Assembly (NCBI GenBank): GCA_021806565.1
Contig: JAJZXK010000009.1
Location: 1 to 53,907, forward strand
DNA: 53,907 nucleotides
Reading direction: 5' to 3'
Source: Bacillota bacterium
Lineage (GTDB): Bacteria; Bacillota; Sulfobacillia; RBS10-35; JAJYVN01
Positions within the stretch are counted from its first letter, which is position 1. Every line of letters starts with the position of its first letter. This document shows, piece after piece, positions 7,592 to 16,248 of this stretch. The notes beneath the pieces were generated by a model. That model was given only the letters and a program-made list of their open reading frames with translations. It was not told where the DNA came from and searched no databases. Made by a program: the position numbers and the translations under genes.

Positions 7592-8444
7592 GCCCGCTTG
7601 GCGGACTGAGGCCTGGTTCTGGGCGACCGTGATTGCGGCCGCCCTGCCCGTGGTGGCGGTCGGCACGGCGGTGGCCACGGGACCGTGGATGCCCGGCGGC
7701 GGGCCTCTCCTTGCCGCCTGTGTGCGCTTGGCCGGGACGCCGGTTGGCCGGATGGCGTTGGCGGCTCTCACCGTGCTGCTGGTGTATCCGCTCGTGCGGG
7801 GGACGCTCTCGACGGCGCGCCGCATCGCCGGCACGCGCCGCTGGCTGCACCTGCTACGTAACGCCGTGACGGCGCGCTGGCCCGATGCGTACTGGGCCCG
7901 GGTGGTTTCTGCAGGGCTGGCAGGCCGTGTGGAACTCTGCGCCCTGCCCCTGACGGGCGCCTGGACGGTCGGCCTGTGGCGGCCCCGCGTCGTCGTCGCC
8001 ACGAGGCTTCTACAGACACTGAGCCCGGATGAGTTTGCGGCGGTGCTGCACCACGAGGCCCACCACCTGCGCCGGCGCCATCCCCTGCAGGCACTGGTCA
8101 TCGGCGCGTTGCGGGACGGCTTCGGCTGGTTGCCGGCGGTGGCGGCCACCGCGGACGCCTATGCCGCATCCCGCGAGTTCGCGGCCGACGCCGAGGCCGC
8201 GCGGCGCTGCGGAGCCGAAGCCCTCGCCTCGGCGCTGGGCAAGTGCCGGAACTCGACGATGACCGTGGAGCCCTCCGGCGCGCCGGGCTTCACTGACCTC
8301 GCAAAGAGCCGGCTGGAGCGGCTGACTGGGAGAGACGGAGGGCCCCGGTTGCCGACGCCGACCCGGGCGTGGTTCCAGTGCGCGATCCTCACCCTGGCCT
8401 GTTCCGGTCTCAGTGTCGTCGCCTGCGGCGCCGCGGTTCGATGA
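7566..8444 (+). CDS. M56-family membrane metalloprotease (BlaR1/MecR1-like)
   Basis: About 292 residues with two N-terminal membrane helices, a zinc-protease motif HHEAHHLRRRHP (HExxH) around residue 160, and a final helix. BlaR1 relatives sense a signal outside and cleave their cognate BlaI repressor. The partner repressor gene overlaps immediately upstream. There is no C-terminal penicillin-binding sensor domain, so the signal is not a beta-lactam by this route; copper or redox stress is inferred from context. GTG starts at 7563, 7566 and 7578 are all possible; none has a clear ribosome site. Confidence 0.8.
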   Translation: MPGHVATIEPAWRTEAWFWATVIAAALPVVAVGTAVATGPWMPGGGPLLAACVRLAGTPVGRMALAALTVLLVYPLVRGTLSTARRIAGTRRWLHLLRNAVTARWPDAYWARVVSAGLAGRVELCALPLTGAWTVGLWRPRVVVATRLLQTLSPDEFAAVLHHEAHHLRRRHPLQALVIGALRDGFGWLPAVAATADAYAASREFAADAEAARRCGAEALASALGKCRNSTMTVEPSGAPGFTDLAKSRLERLTGRDGGPRLPTPTRAWFQCAILTLACSGLSVVACGAAVR

Positions 8445-8472
8445 CGGATGCGCGACATGGGGGAGGGAAGAC

Positions 8473-9192
8473 GTGGGACCGGGGTCATGGCTCATCGCCC
8501 TGCTCGGCGGTGTGGTGTCCTTCGTATCGCCTTGCATGTGGCCGATGTACCCGGCCTACCTGACCTACCTGGCCGGGGTGGGTCCCGCCGGGGACGGCAC
8601 GGCATGGGCGCCACCGGGCCGGCGGGTCCTGGTCGGCCGCGCGCTGCTGTTCCTCGTCGGGTTTGGCTTGGTCTTCATCGCGCTCGGTGCCACCGCCAGC
8701 GGGGTCGGTCAACTCTTGGCCGCCTACCAGGTCGCCTTCCGCAAGGTGAGCGGGCTTTTGATCATCGGTTTCGGCCTGGCCATGGCCGGGGTGCTGCCGT
8801 ATTGGGTCCTGGGGACGGAACGCCGCGTGGGCTACCAGCCGGTGCGGCCGACCGGCCTGGGCGCGATCGGCCTCGGGGCGGCGTTCGCCTTCGGTTGGAC
8901 GCCGTGCGTCGGGCCGGTGCTGGCCTCGATCTTGCTGCTCACCAGCGCCGCGGCCAATCTCGGCACCGGGGTGGCCGTGCTCTCAGTTTACACCGTCGGC
9001 TTCGCCATCCCGTTCCTGCTGGTCGCCGCGTTTCTCGGGCAGGCCAAGGGGCTGATGCGCCGGATGTCCCCGGCGGTGCCGTGGGTTGCGCGCATCTCCG
9101 GCGCCCTGCTCGTGGTGCTCGGGGTGCTCGTTTTCACGAACTACATGAGCGTGATCGCTTGGGCGATGTATTCGCGGCTGCAGGTCCGCTGA
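8473..9192 (+). CDS. ccdA: CcdA/DsbD-type transmembrane electron carrier (first copy)
   Basis: A 239-residue protein with six helices that moves electrons from cytosolic thioredoxin to extracytoplasmic thiol proteins. Both redox cysteines are visible: SPCMWPMYPAYLTYLAG in helix 1 and WTPCVGPVL in helix 4. The GTG at 8473 follows GGAGGGAAGAC. It heads a tight cluster with an Lgt-like protein and a TlpA-type thioredoxin (8-bp gap, then a 4-bp overlap). The TlpA is the probable electron acceptor. Confidence 0.9.
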   Translation: MGPGSWLIALLGGVVSFVSPCMWPMYPAYLTYLAGVGPAGDGTAWAPPGRRVLVGRALLFLVGFGLVFIALGATASGVGQLLAAYQVAFRKVSGLLIIGFGLAMAGVLPYWVLGTERRVGYQPVRPTGLGAIGLGAAFAFGWTPCVGPVLASILLLTSAAANLGTGVAVLSVYTVGFAIPFLLVAAFLGQAKGLMRRMSPAVPWVARISGALLVVLGVLVFTNYMSVIAWAMYSRLQVR

Positions 9193-9200
9193 GCCGGGGG

Positions 9201-9983
9201 GTGTGCGTCCTGCTCTTTCCGTTGCCCTCGTTCGTGAAGGTCTACGGGCCGCTCGGGGTCAGCTCGCTCACTCTGTGCGGCATCGCGGGCACGCTGGCCG
9301 GGCGCTTTCTGACCAACCGGCTAAATCGTGGCGCGGCCTCGTCCTTCCGCGAAACATTGGAGTTGGTCCTGGGGCCGCTGCTGCTCGGCCTCGTCGTCGG
9401 GTCGCGGCTGCTCAACCAGTTCGCCGTCGGAGACCTGGTCTGGTACAACCCGTTCTCCTGGGTGCACGTCACGGGATTCTCACTGTCGTTCACGGGCGGG
9501 TTGGTTGGGGCGGTGGTCACCGTGGTGTGGTTCCTTGTGCAGGGGCGTGACGCGCGCCCGCTTGCGGTTCTCGACGCCCTGGCGCCCGGGGCCGCCCTCG
9601 CCGTAGCCATCGGCTGGCTGGGCGTACCGGTGCTCGGCCGGATCACGCACGTTCCCTGGGCGCCGGCCGTGAGCCCGGGTGTCGCCATCCAGCCCGTGCA
9701 GCTATACGGCTGCCTGGGGTTCGTGGCGATCGCCGCGGCTCTGTCCTGGCAGTCGTCCCGCTTGGACTACGAGGGCCAGAACTTCATCAGCTTCGTCCTG
9801 CTGATGGCCGCGTTCCGCTTTCTGCTCGGCTTCACCGAACAGACGCCAGCGGCCCTCGGCCCCTGGTCGCTCACGCAGGTGGCGGACGCCGCAACCGTCG
9901 TGGCGGGCCTTGGGTTGGCGGCCTGGATCCGGCGGCCCGAACGGCCGGCCCGGGGCACGCCTGAGGATGGAGGTGCCGGATGA
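9201..9983 (+). CDS. Lgt-family membrane protein, catalytically divergent
   Basis: A 260-residue membrane protein with an Lgt-like helix pattern: GSRLLNQF, SLSFTGGLVGAVV and PVQLYGCLGFV correspond to the GARL, GGLSxHGGLIG and HPxQLYE regions of prolipoprotein diacylglyceryl transferase. Key residues differ: the His of GGLSxHG is absent and the RIGNFxNGE loop reads GRITHVPWAP. It probably does not perform the normal reaction. A canonical lgt lies 685 bp downstream. It is sandwiched between ccdA and a tlpA-like gene, suggesting a role tied to that thiol system. The GTG start at 9201 has only a weak ribosome site. Confidence 0.65.
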   Translation: MCVLLFPLPSFVKVYGPLGVSSLTLCGIAGTLAGRFLTNRLNRGAASSFRETLELVLGPLLLGLVVGSRLLNQFAVGDLVWYNPFSWVHVTGFSLSFTGGLVGAVVTVVWFLVQGRDARPLAVLDALAPGAALAVAIGWLGVPVLGRITHVPWAPAVSPGVAIQPVQLYGCLGFVAIAAALSWQSSRLDYEGQNFISFVLLMAAFRFLLGFTEQTPAALGPWSLTQVADAATVVAGLGLAAWIRRPERPARGTPEDGGAG

Positions 9984-10510
9984 AGCGGCCCTTCCTGTTG
10001 GTCTTCGCCCTGCTCATTTTGGCCGGCACGTTCTTCAGTCTGGCCGCAGTCGGCCCGCGGCAGGCCGGCAACGGCCTGTTGGCGCGGCCCATGACGGGTT
10101 TTCCCGCGCCACCCTTCACGCTCCAGTCCCTCGCCGGACAGGAGGTGTCCCTCCAAAGCCTGCGCGGCGGCCCGGTGCTGATCAACTTCTGGGCGACATG
10201 GTGCGTGGCGTGCCGCGAGGAGATGCCTCGGATCCAGCGCTTTCACGAGTTGGAGGGAGATAAGGTCGCGATCCTCGGCGTGGACCTGCGTGAGCCCGCC
10301 CAGACGGTGCAGTCTTACGTGCAGGCCGGTGGGTACATGTGGACCTTCCTGCTCGACGCGACCGGATCGGTCACCAACGCGTACAACATCCGCTTTGTCC
10401 CCACCAGCTTCTTTCTGGATGCGCGCGGTGTCATCCGGCAGGTGTACACGGGCCCGATGAACCTCGGGCAGATGGAGTCCTTCCTCCGCGAGGCGGAGGC
10501 CGCCCACTGA
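9980..10510 (+). CDS. TlpA/ResA-type extracytoplasmic thioredoxin
   Basis: A 176-residue membrane-anchored thiol-disulfide oxidoreductase. An N-terminal helix (residues 4-24) anchors it outside the cell membrane. The active site WCVAC has C75 and C78, and the cis-proline region reads FVPTSFFLD. It overlaps the Lgt-like gene by 4 bp (ATGA) and is probably reduced by the CcdA encoded two genes upstream. In copper islands such proteins keep copper-site cysteines reduced; the exact client is unknown. Confidence 0.9.
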   Translation: MKRPFLLVFALLILAGTFFSLAAVGPRQAGNGLLARPMTGFPAPPFTLQSLAGQEVSLQSLRGGPVLINFWATWCVACREEMPRIQRFHELEGDKVAILGVDLREPAQTVQSYVQAGGYMWTFLLDATGSVTNAYNIRFVPTSFFLDARGVIRQVYTGPMNLGQMESFLREAEAAH

Positions 10511-10535
10511 GGGGGGCGGCAAGGGAGGCGGCGAG

Positions 10536-10637
10536 ATGCCGATGGTGCTTGTGTCCCTGGTGATGGCGGCGATCATCGCGATCGGAGTCGGGTCGTTCAT
10601 CGAGCTGAACCGGCAGGAGGCGGAGCGGCGCCGCTGA
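10536..10637 (+). CDS. 33-residue single-helix membrane peptide
   Basis: A short frame with a good ribosome site (GGGAGGCGGCGAG before the ATG) encodes a hydrophobic stretch (residues 3-22) and a charged tail ELNRQEAERRR. It fits the 158-bp gap between tlpA and lgt. The pattern resembles CcmD-like or other small accessory membrane peptides, but at this length no family can be assigned. Confidence 0.5.
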   Translation: MPMVLVSLVMAAIIAIGVGSFIELNRQEAERRR

Positions 10638-10667
10638 CGTCCCGCACCGGGCAACGGCCACCGTGGT

Positions 10668-11501
10668 ATGGAGGGACGCGTCACGAACCTGCACCTGGAC
10701 CCGTACCTGATCCACTTCGGCAGCGGCTTCGGCATCCGCTGGTACGGCTTCTTCATGGCCGTGTCCATGGCGCTGGGCATCCACTTCCTCGGGCGCCGCG
10801 GCGCCCGCGTCGGTGTGGACGAGGACACGGTGTTCAACATGGCGATGCTGGCCATCCTCGGGGGCGTGATCGGCGCCCGGCTCGTCTATGTGCTGACGAC
10901 CTGGGGCTACTTCGCCGCGAACCCCGGCCAGATCGTCCAGGTGCAGCAGGGCGGCCTCTCGATTCACGGGGCGCTCATCGGCGGGATGAGCGCCGCGATG
11001 TGGTATGCGGCCCGGCGCCGCCTGCCGTTCTGGGTCCTGATGGACGGCATGGTGCCCGGGGTGTGCATCGGGATCTTCCTGGTGCGCATCGGCAACATCT
11101 TCAACGGGGAGATCCTCGGGCACCACGCGGTGATCCTCGGGGGGCTCCGCCACCCGGCGCAGGTGTACGAGCAGGTCTTTGCGATCATCCTCTGGGTAAT
11201 CTACTGGCGCCAGGTCCGCCGGGACTCGGCCGACGGCGTCCCCTTCTGGTCCTTCATGGTGGGCTACGGCATCCTGCGCTTCATCAGCGAGCTGTTCCGG
11301 GACAACCCGCAGTACCTGATGCACTACACCGACCACTACCTGGGGATCGGCCTGCTCACCCTCACCCAGATCTTCTCTCCCCTCATCCTCGGCCTCGGCA
11401 TCGCCGGGCTGCGCTGGCGGCGTCGCGTGGACCTGCACACCGTCACCGCACGAGACACTCCGGCGGCGGATCCCCCCGACACGGTGGCCGGCACGCGGTA
11501 G
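10668..11501 (+). CDS. lgt: Prolipoprotein diacylglyceryl transferase
   Basis: Transfers diacylglycerol from phosphatidylglycerol to the lipobox cysteine of prolipoproteins. The 277-residue, seven-helix protein carries the family motifs GGLSIHGALIGG, RIGNIFNGE and HPAQVYEQ. The ATG at 10668 has no strong ribosome site. An accessory lgt in a metal island suggests lipoprotein clients among nearby exported proteins. It is distinct from the degenerate Lgt-family gene at 9201. Confidence 0.9.
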   Translation: MEGRVTNLHLDPYLIHFGSGFGIRWYGFFMAVSMALGIHFLGRRGARVGVDEDTVFNMAMLAILGGVIGARLVYVLTTWGYFAANPGQIVQVQQGGLSIHGALIGGMSAAMWYAARRRLPFWVLMDGMVPGVCIGIFLVRIGNIFNGEILGHHAVILGGLRHPAQVYEQVFAIILWVIYWRQVRRDSADGVPFWSFMVGYGILRFISELFRDNPQYLMHYTDHYLGIGLLTLTQIFSPLILGLGIAGLRWRRRVDLHTVTARDTPAADPPDTVAGTR

Positions 11502-11562
11502 CGGCGGCCGTTGCGGCCCCGTGGCCGCCTGTCTCTCAAACGTGGAAAGGTGTGCATGCGCC

Positions 11563-12501
11563 ATGCGTGCCGAGTCAACCGTTTCACACAGCCGGCCGCC
11601 TGCGGCGAATCCGCGCAGCATCCGTTCACGGCCTTCCGGCCCCGCGGGGGCGCACGGGCACGGCCCTGACCCCGGCGGAGGCAGGTCCGCCGACCCCGTG
11701 CGCGACTACCTCGGTGAGATGGGCCGGCTGCCGCTACTGTCCAAAGCGGAGGAACAGGATCTGGGCCGGCGCGCCGCGGCGGGCGACTCGGAGGCACGGC
11801 GGCGCCTCGTCGAGGGCAACCTGCGGCTGGTCGTCTGGGTCGCCAAGCGGTACGTGGGGCGCGGGATGCCGCTCGCCGACCTCATCCAGGAGGGGAACCT
11901 CGGTCTGTTGCGCGCCGCTGAGAAGTTCGATCACCGCCGCGGCTTGAAGTTCTCCACCTACGCCACGTGGTGGGTGCGCGAGGCCGTCACGCGCGCCCTG
12001 GCGGAGAAACGCCGCCTGATCCGCGTCCCGCTGCACAAGGTCGAGATGCTCGGCAAGCTCGTCCGGTGTCAGGAACGGCTCGCACAAGAGTTGTCGCGCG
12101 AGGCGACCGCCGCCGAGGTGGCCAAGGCCATGGGCACCACCACACCCCAGGTGCGCGCCCTGTTGCGGCTGGACGGGACGCCGCTCTCGTTAGAACAGAC
12201 CCTCACAGGCAAGACAGAAGCGACGGTGGGGGACACGGTGGCCGACCCGAACGAGGCCGAGGCGCCTGAGGAGCGCTTGTGGCGCGAGGTTGCGCGGGCC
12301 GAGCTCGGCCTGGCGCTGGATGCGCTCACCCCGCGCGAGGCTGAGGTCATCCGGTTGCGCTTCGGCTTGGCCGGCGGGGTCCCGCGCACGTTGCGGGAGA
12401 TCGGCCGCAAGATCGGCCTGACTAGTGAGCGCGTCCGGCAGATCGAGACGGCGGCCCTGCGCAAGCTCCGCTCTCGGCCATGGCAGGCGCTCCTGGTCTG
12501 A
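11563..12501 (+). CDS. Group 2 sigma-70 factor (RpoD/SigA-like)
   Basis: A 312-residue sigma factor with region 1.2 (DPVRDYLGEMGRLPLLS), region 2 (EGNLRLVVWVAKRYVGRGM, DLIQEGNLGLLRAAEKFD, FSTYATWWVREAVTRAL), region 3 and the region 4 helix-turn-helix (TLREIGRKIGLTSERVRQIE). The long N-terminal region 1.1 of a housekeeping factor is missing, so this is a group 2 type. The ATG at 11563 follows GGAAAGG at a rather long 12 bp. No anti-sigma gene is adjacent. Its position between lgt and the copper genes suggests it may serve the island. Confidence 0.88.
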   Translation: MRAESTVSHSRPPAANPRSIRSRPSGPAGAHGHGPDPGGGRSADPVRDYLGEMGRLPLLSKAEEQDLGRRAAAGDSEARRRLVEGNLRLVVWVAKRYVGRGMPLADLIQEGNLGLLRAAEKFDHRRGLKFSTYATWWVREAVTRALAEKRRLIRVPLHKVEMLGKLVRCQERLAQELSREATAAEVAKAMGTTTPQVRALLRLDGTPLSLEQTLTGKTEATVGDTVADPNEAEAPEERLWREVARAELGLALDALTPREAEVIRLRFGLAGGVPRTLREIGRKIGLTSERVRQIETAALRKLRSRPWQALLV

Positions 12502-12592
12502 CGCCCGCGCGCGGCGACGCACCGAGGCCAGCGTGACTGCCCGGCTGCCCCTGCCGCATACGCGTGGAGGCGAGGCCGGCGGAGGGCAGGGG

Positions 12593-13027
12593 ATGGGAGT
12601 GCTCGGTCCGTTCTTGCGGGTGGCCGCCGTGGCCGCGTTCCTCGGCGCGTTCCTGGGCGCGCTGGCCGATCTGCGCCTTGCCGGCCAGGGCCTCGGCACG
12701 CTGCTCCTGGGGGGGCTTGCCGGATACGTCGCCATGGGCGTCTCCCGCGCTTTCACCGCGGACCGGGCGGACGGGCAGATGTGGGCGATGATGGCGGGCA
12801 TGGCCGGCGGAGGCCTCGGCGGCCTGCTGGGGGCCGCTCTTGCAGCCGCGACCGTGGCGGAGGTGGGGGCGCATCTGCACACCATGGACTGGAGCATGCT
12901 GCTCATGGGAGGCAGCATGGGCGGGATGCTGGGGGCGACGCTCGGCGGGGCGGTTCCCGCCGTGCACCGGTCGCGGGTCCGCGCCGCTCCCCGAATCTTC
13001 GTCTGGCGCTTGCGCCGCGGTGCGTGA
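12593..13027 (+). CDS. Met/Gly-rich small membrane protein
   Basis: A 144-residue protein with about four hydrophobic helices containing methionine-rich runs (MWAMMAGMAGG, MDWSMLLMGGSMGGMLGA) and a HLH motif. No family recognised. The ATG has the site GGAGGGCAGGGG. Methionine-rich helices occur in copper-handling membrane proteins, and the gene directly precedes csoR-copA-copZ, so a copper role is inferred. Confidence 0.6.
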   Translation: MGVLGPFLRVAAVAAFLGAFLGALADLRLAGQGLGTLLLGGLAGYVAMGVSRAFTADRADGQMWAMMAGMAGGGLGGLLGAALAAATVAEVGAHLHTMDWSMLLMGGSMGGMLGATLGGAVPAVHRSRVRAAPRIFVWRLRRGA

Positions 13028-13035
13028 GGGGCGCC

Positions 13036-13085
13036 TTGACACTCAGAGGGTAGCGGCATAGGCTGAAGATACCTTACCGGGGTAT
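13036..13085 (+). promoter_or_regulatory. csoR-copA-copZ promoter and CsoR operator
   Basis: TTGACA (13036-13041), 17 bp, then TAGGCT (13059-13064) form a strong promoter. Directly after, the dyad ATACC-TTACCGG-GGTAT (13069-13085) spans the probable start point. CsoR operators are GC-centred dyads with TAC/GTA arms, so this is the likely Cu(I)-controlled operator. Repressor bound here would block initiation. Confidence 0.75.
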
Positions 13086-13098
13086 GGCAGGTGGATCG

Positions 13099-13392
13099 AT
13101 GCCAGAGGGACCGGTTACCGAGAGCCGCTACCGGCGCGACAACACGGCGCTCCTGGGGCGCCTGCGCAAGATCGAGGGGCAGGTCCGCGGCGTGCAGCGC
13201 ATGGTGGAGGAGGACCGCTACTGCGTCGACGTTCTCGTGCAGTTGGCGGCGATCCGCTCGGCGGTCAGTGCCGTCGGGCATTCTCTGCTGGAGAGTCACG
13301 TCCGCGGGTGTGTGGCCGGGGCCCTGCAGAGCGGGGACGGTGAGCGCGCCGTCACGGAACTGCTTGAAGTCATCGCTCAGTTCTCCCGTTGA
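13099..13392 (+). CDS. csoR: Copper-sensing repressor CsoR
   Basis: A 97-residue four-helix DNA-binding protein. The Cu(I) ligand set C42-H67-C71 (YCVDVL and HVRGC) has the spacing of M. tuberculosis CsoR (Cys, His 25 later, Cys 4 later). The DUF156 core [22 protein letters not shown] is intact. ATG 13099 has AGGTGG close by; an ATG at 13084 in the same frame overlaps the operator and lacks a ribosome site. Cu(I) binding releases the operator and induces copA and copZ downstream. Confidence 0.93.
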   Translation: MPEGPVTESRYRRDNTALLGRLRKIEGQVRGVQRMVEEDRYCVDVLVQLAAIRSAVSAVGHSLLESHVRGCVAGALQSGDGERAVTELLEVIAQFSR

Positions 13393-13408
13393 GGATGGGG
13401 TGTGCGGG

Positions 13409-15913
13409 ATGAGCGTCACGGAGACGGAGAGCGAGGTCCAGGCGCGAGGCGAGGGTAGGAGCGCCGCGGCCACGCAGGCTGTGCTGCCGATCGCGGGGAT
13501 GACGTGCGCCAACTGCGCGGCCCGCATCGAGCGCGGGCTGCGCCGCACCGCCGGCGTGGTGGAGGCCAGCGTCAACCTGGCCAGCGGGCGGGCCACCGTA
13601 GCCTTCGATCCGGCCAAGGTGGGCCTGCCGGCGCTTTTGGGCGGCATCCGCGAACTGGGTTACGACGTGCCCGAGGCCACGACCCGCCTGGCGATCGAGG
13701 GCATCGTCTGCTCCTCCTGCGTGCAGCGGCTGGAACGCGCGCTCGCGGCCGTGCCCGGGGTGCTGGGAGCGACGGTGAACCTGTCCACGGGCCAGGCGCT
13801 GGTGCGGCACCCGGCCGGTGTGGTCGACGCCGCGGCGCTGGTCCAGGCCGTGGAGGCGGCGGGCTACCACGCGCAGCCGCTGGACGAAGCCGGTGGCGAC
13901 GACGGCGGGGCCGCGACGCGCGCACGGGAGGTCCGCCACTGGCGCGACCGGGTGCTGCTCGGCGCCGGGCTGTCCCTGCCGCTGCTCGCCGGCATGGTGG
14001 CACACCTCCTGGCCCCCGGCGGCCGCCTGACCGCGGTGCTGGAGGACGGGTGGCTGGGACTGGCCCTGGCCACGCCGGTGCAGTTCGTCGCGGGCTGGAC
14101 GTTCTACCGGGACTCGTACTTCAACCTGCGCACGCGCAACGCCAACATGTCCGTGCTCGTTGCGCTGGGCACCTCCGCCGCGTACCTCTACAGCGTGGCT
14201 GGGGTGCTGTTTGGCCGCCGGGCCGGGATCACCGGCACCTATTTCGAGACCAGCGCCCTGCTGATCACCCTGGTCCTGCTCGGCAAGTACTTGGAGGCCA
14301 TCGCCAAGGGCCAGACCTCCGCGGCCATCGGCAAGCTCCTGGGCCTTCAGGCGAAGACGGCGCGGGTCCTGCGGGACGGCAAGCCCGAGGACATCCCGCT
14401 CTCCGCGGTGCGGGTCGGGGACCTGGTCGTCGTGAGGCCCGGAGAGAAGGTGCCGGTCGACGGCGAGGTGGTGGAGGGGAGTTCGGCCGTCGACGAGTCG
14501 ATGCTCACCGGCGAGAGCCTGCCGGTCGACAAGACGGTGGGCGACGCCGTCGTCGGCGGCAGCCTCAACACCTCGGGTTCGTTCACCTTCCGCACGGCGC
14601 GCGTCGGCCGGGACACGGTTCTGGCACAGATCGTGCGGGCGGTGGAGCAGGCCCAGGGCAGCAAGGCGCCGATCCAGCGCATCGCCGACGTCATCTCCAA
14701 CTACTTCGTCCCGACGGTCATCGGCGTCGCGCTGGTGACGTTCCTCGGCTGGTACCTCGGGACGGGGAACTTCACGGCGGCGCTGCTCTCGGCCACCGCC
14801 GTCCTGGTCGTCTCCTGCCCCTGTGCCCTCGGCCTGGCCACGCCGACCGCGATTATGGTGGGCACGGGACGCGGGGCGGAGAACGGGATCCTGTTCCGGG
14901 GCGGCGAGCACCTGGAGGCCGCCGGCCGGATCACGGCGGTCGCCTTCGACAAGACGGGGACGATCACGCACGGGCAGCCCACGGTCACGGACGTCGTCCC
15001 GCTCGGCGCGGCCAACCGGGCAGATGTGCTTCAGATCGCGGCCGCCGTGGAGGGGCGCTCCGAGCACCCCGTCGGCGGGGCGATCGTGGAGGCGGGCGAG
15101 CGGGAGCAGTTGGCCGGCCTGCCGGTCGAAGCAGTGGAGGCCCTGGCCGGTCACGGCATCCGCGCCCGGGTGGCCGGGCGTCCCGTCCTGATCGGCAATG
15201 CCCGCCTGATGGCGCGGGAAGGGGTCGACTCCGCTCCGGCGGCGGAGACCCTGCAGCGCTTGGAGGCGGAGGGCAAGACCGCCGTGCTGGTGGCCGAAGG
15301 GGACCGGGTCACCGGCGTGGTGGCCGTGGCGGACACGGTGCGGCCGGAGGCCCGTGCGGCCGTGGCCGCGCTCCGCGGCATGGGCATCGAGGTGTGGATG
15401 ATCACGGGGGACAACCGCCGGACCGCGGACGCCATCGCCGCCGAAGTGGGGATCGCTCCCGACCACGTCCTGGCCGAAGTGCTGCCCGAGGACAAGGCCG
15501 CCAAGATGCGGGAGCTCAAGCGTGACGGTGCCCGCGTGGCCATGGTCGGAGACGGCATCAACGACGCGCCGGCACTGGCCACGGCGGACGTCAGCCTGGC
15601 CATGGGCACCGGCACCGACGTGGCGATGGAGACCGCGGACATCACGCTGATGCGGGGCGATCTGCGGGGCGTCGTCGCCGCGATCGACCTGAGCCGCGCC
15701 ACCCTGGGCAAGATCCGTCAGAACCTGTTCTGGGCCCTAGTCTACAACTCCCTCGGCATCCCGGTCGCGGCGCTCGGGCACCTGAGTCCCATCATCGCCG
15801 GGGCTGCGATGGCGCTCAGTTCGGTCTCCGTGACGACCAGCTCGACCCTATTGAAGAGGTTCCGGCCCCTCCGGCGCTTCGAGGGCGCGGCGGCGGCCGG
15901 GCCGGCCCGATGA
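13409..15913 (+). CDS. copA: Cu(I)-exporting P1B-type ATPase
   Basis: An 834-residue copper exporter. Two N-terminal heavy-metal domains have MTCANC (C33, C36) and VCSSC (C101, C104). Membrane metal site CPC at 470-472, phosphorylation site DKTGT at 514-518, SEHPVG nucleotide-binding motif and [10 protein letters not shown] hinge follow. The last helices carry [13 protein letters not shown] and [12 protein letters not shown], the N/Y/M/S pattern of Cu(I) (P1B-1) pumps. It starts 16 bp after csoR and is controlled with it. Confidence 0.95.
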   Translation: MSVTETESEVQARGEGRSAAATQAVLPIAGMTCANCAARIERGLRRTAGVVEASVNLASGRATVAFDPAKVGLPALLGGIRELGYDVPEATTRLAIEGIVCSSCVQRLERALAAVPGVLGATVNLSTGQALVRHPAGVVDAAALVQAVEAAGYHAQPLDEAGGDDGGAATRAREVRHWRDRVLLGAGLSLPLLAGMVAHLLAPGGRLTAVLEDGWLGLALATPVQFVAGWTFYRDSYFNLRTRNANMSVLVALGTSAAYLYSVAGVLFGRRAGITGTYFETSALLITLVLLGKYLEAIAKGQTSAAIGKLLGLQAKTARVLRDGKPEDIPLSAVRVGDLVVVRPGEKVPVDGEVVEGSSAVDESMLTGESLPVDKTVGDAVVGGSLNTSGSFTFRTARVGRDTVLAQIVRAVEQAQGSKAPIQRIADVISNYFVPTVIGVALVTFLGWYLGTGNFTAALLSATAVLVVSCPCALGLATPTAIMVGTGRGAENGILFRGGEHLEAAGRITAVAFDKTGTITHGQPTVTDVVPLGAANRADVLQIAAAVEGRSEHPVGGAIVEAGEREQLAGLPVEAVEALAGHGIRARVAGRPVLIGNARLMAREGVDSAPAAETLQRLEAEGKTAVLVAEGDRVTGVVAVADTVRPEARAAVAALRGMGIEVWMITGDNRRTADAIAAEVGIAPDHVLAEVLPEDKAAKMRELKRDGARVAMVGDGINDAPALATADVSLAMGTGTDVAMETADITLMRGDLRGVVAAIDLSRATLGKIRQNLFWALVYNSLGIPVAALGHLSPIIAGAAMALSSVSVTTSSTLLKRFRPLRRFEGAAAAGPAR

Positions 15914-15991
15914 ACGCGGCCGGGGTGGGGCCGCGAGGCCCCCCACAGGGCGGCCCCGCAGCCGGAGATGGGTATTGGAGGGGTGAGATCC

Positions 15992-16204
15992 ATGACGACG
16001 CGGACGTTCGCGGTGCAGGGCATGACCTGCGCGCACTGCCAGGCGGCGGTGACCAAGGCGCTCAAGGGGGTGCCGGGGGTGGCTTCGGTCGAGGTCGACC
16101 TTCAGGGTAAGCAGGCCAAGGTGGGCTACGAGGCGGAGAAGGTGACCGTCGAGCACCTTTCCAAGGCGGTGGAGGAGGCCGGGTACACGCTGGCGTCGGC
16201 GTAG
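15992..16204 (+). CDS. copZ: Copper chaperone CopZ
   Basis: A 70-residue cytosolic Atx1-like chaperone with the Cu(I) site GMTCAHC near the N-terminus and a complete heavy-metal-associated fold. It hands copper to the N-terminal domains of CopA or to CsoR. The ATG at 15992 follows GGAGGGGTGAGATCC; a longer frame from 15968 lacks a site. It lies 78 bp after copA. Confidence 0.93.
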   Translation: MTTRTFAVQGMTCAHCQAAVTKALKGVPGVASVEVDLQGKQAKVGYEAEKVTVEHLSKAVEEAGYTLASA

Positions 16205-16215
16205 GTCGGGCGACC

Positions 16216-16241
16216 GGGGCGCGGGCCACGCCCCGCGCCCC
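16216..16241. terminator. GC hairpin between convergent copZ and csp genes
   Basis: GGGGCGCGGGC (16216-16226) and GCCCCGCGCCCC (16230-16241) can pair with a CAC loop. It sits in the 44-bp gap between two convergent genes. There is no T-run on either side, so termination efficiency is uncertain. Confidence 0.45.
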
Positions 16242-16248
16242 CCGCCGA

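Noticed and set aside
8448-9983. One 511-codon protein spanning ccdA and the Lgt-like gene
   Set aside because: Its first half is an out-of-frame reading of ccdA; only the part from GTG 9201 has membrane-protein character.
12190-13647. 485-codon minus-strand frame over the sigma factor, csoR and copA start
   Set aside because: Antisense to three well-supported genes with no motif or ribosome site.
13370-15466. 698-codon open frame antisense to copA
   Set aside because: It overlaps a fully recognisable P-type ATPase in the other strand and has low-complexity Arg/Gly/His composition typical of GC shadows.
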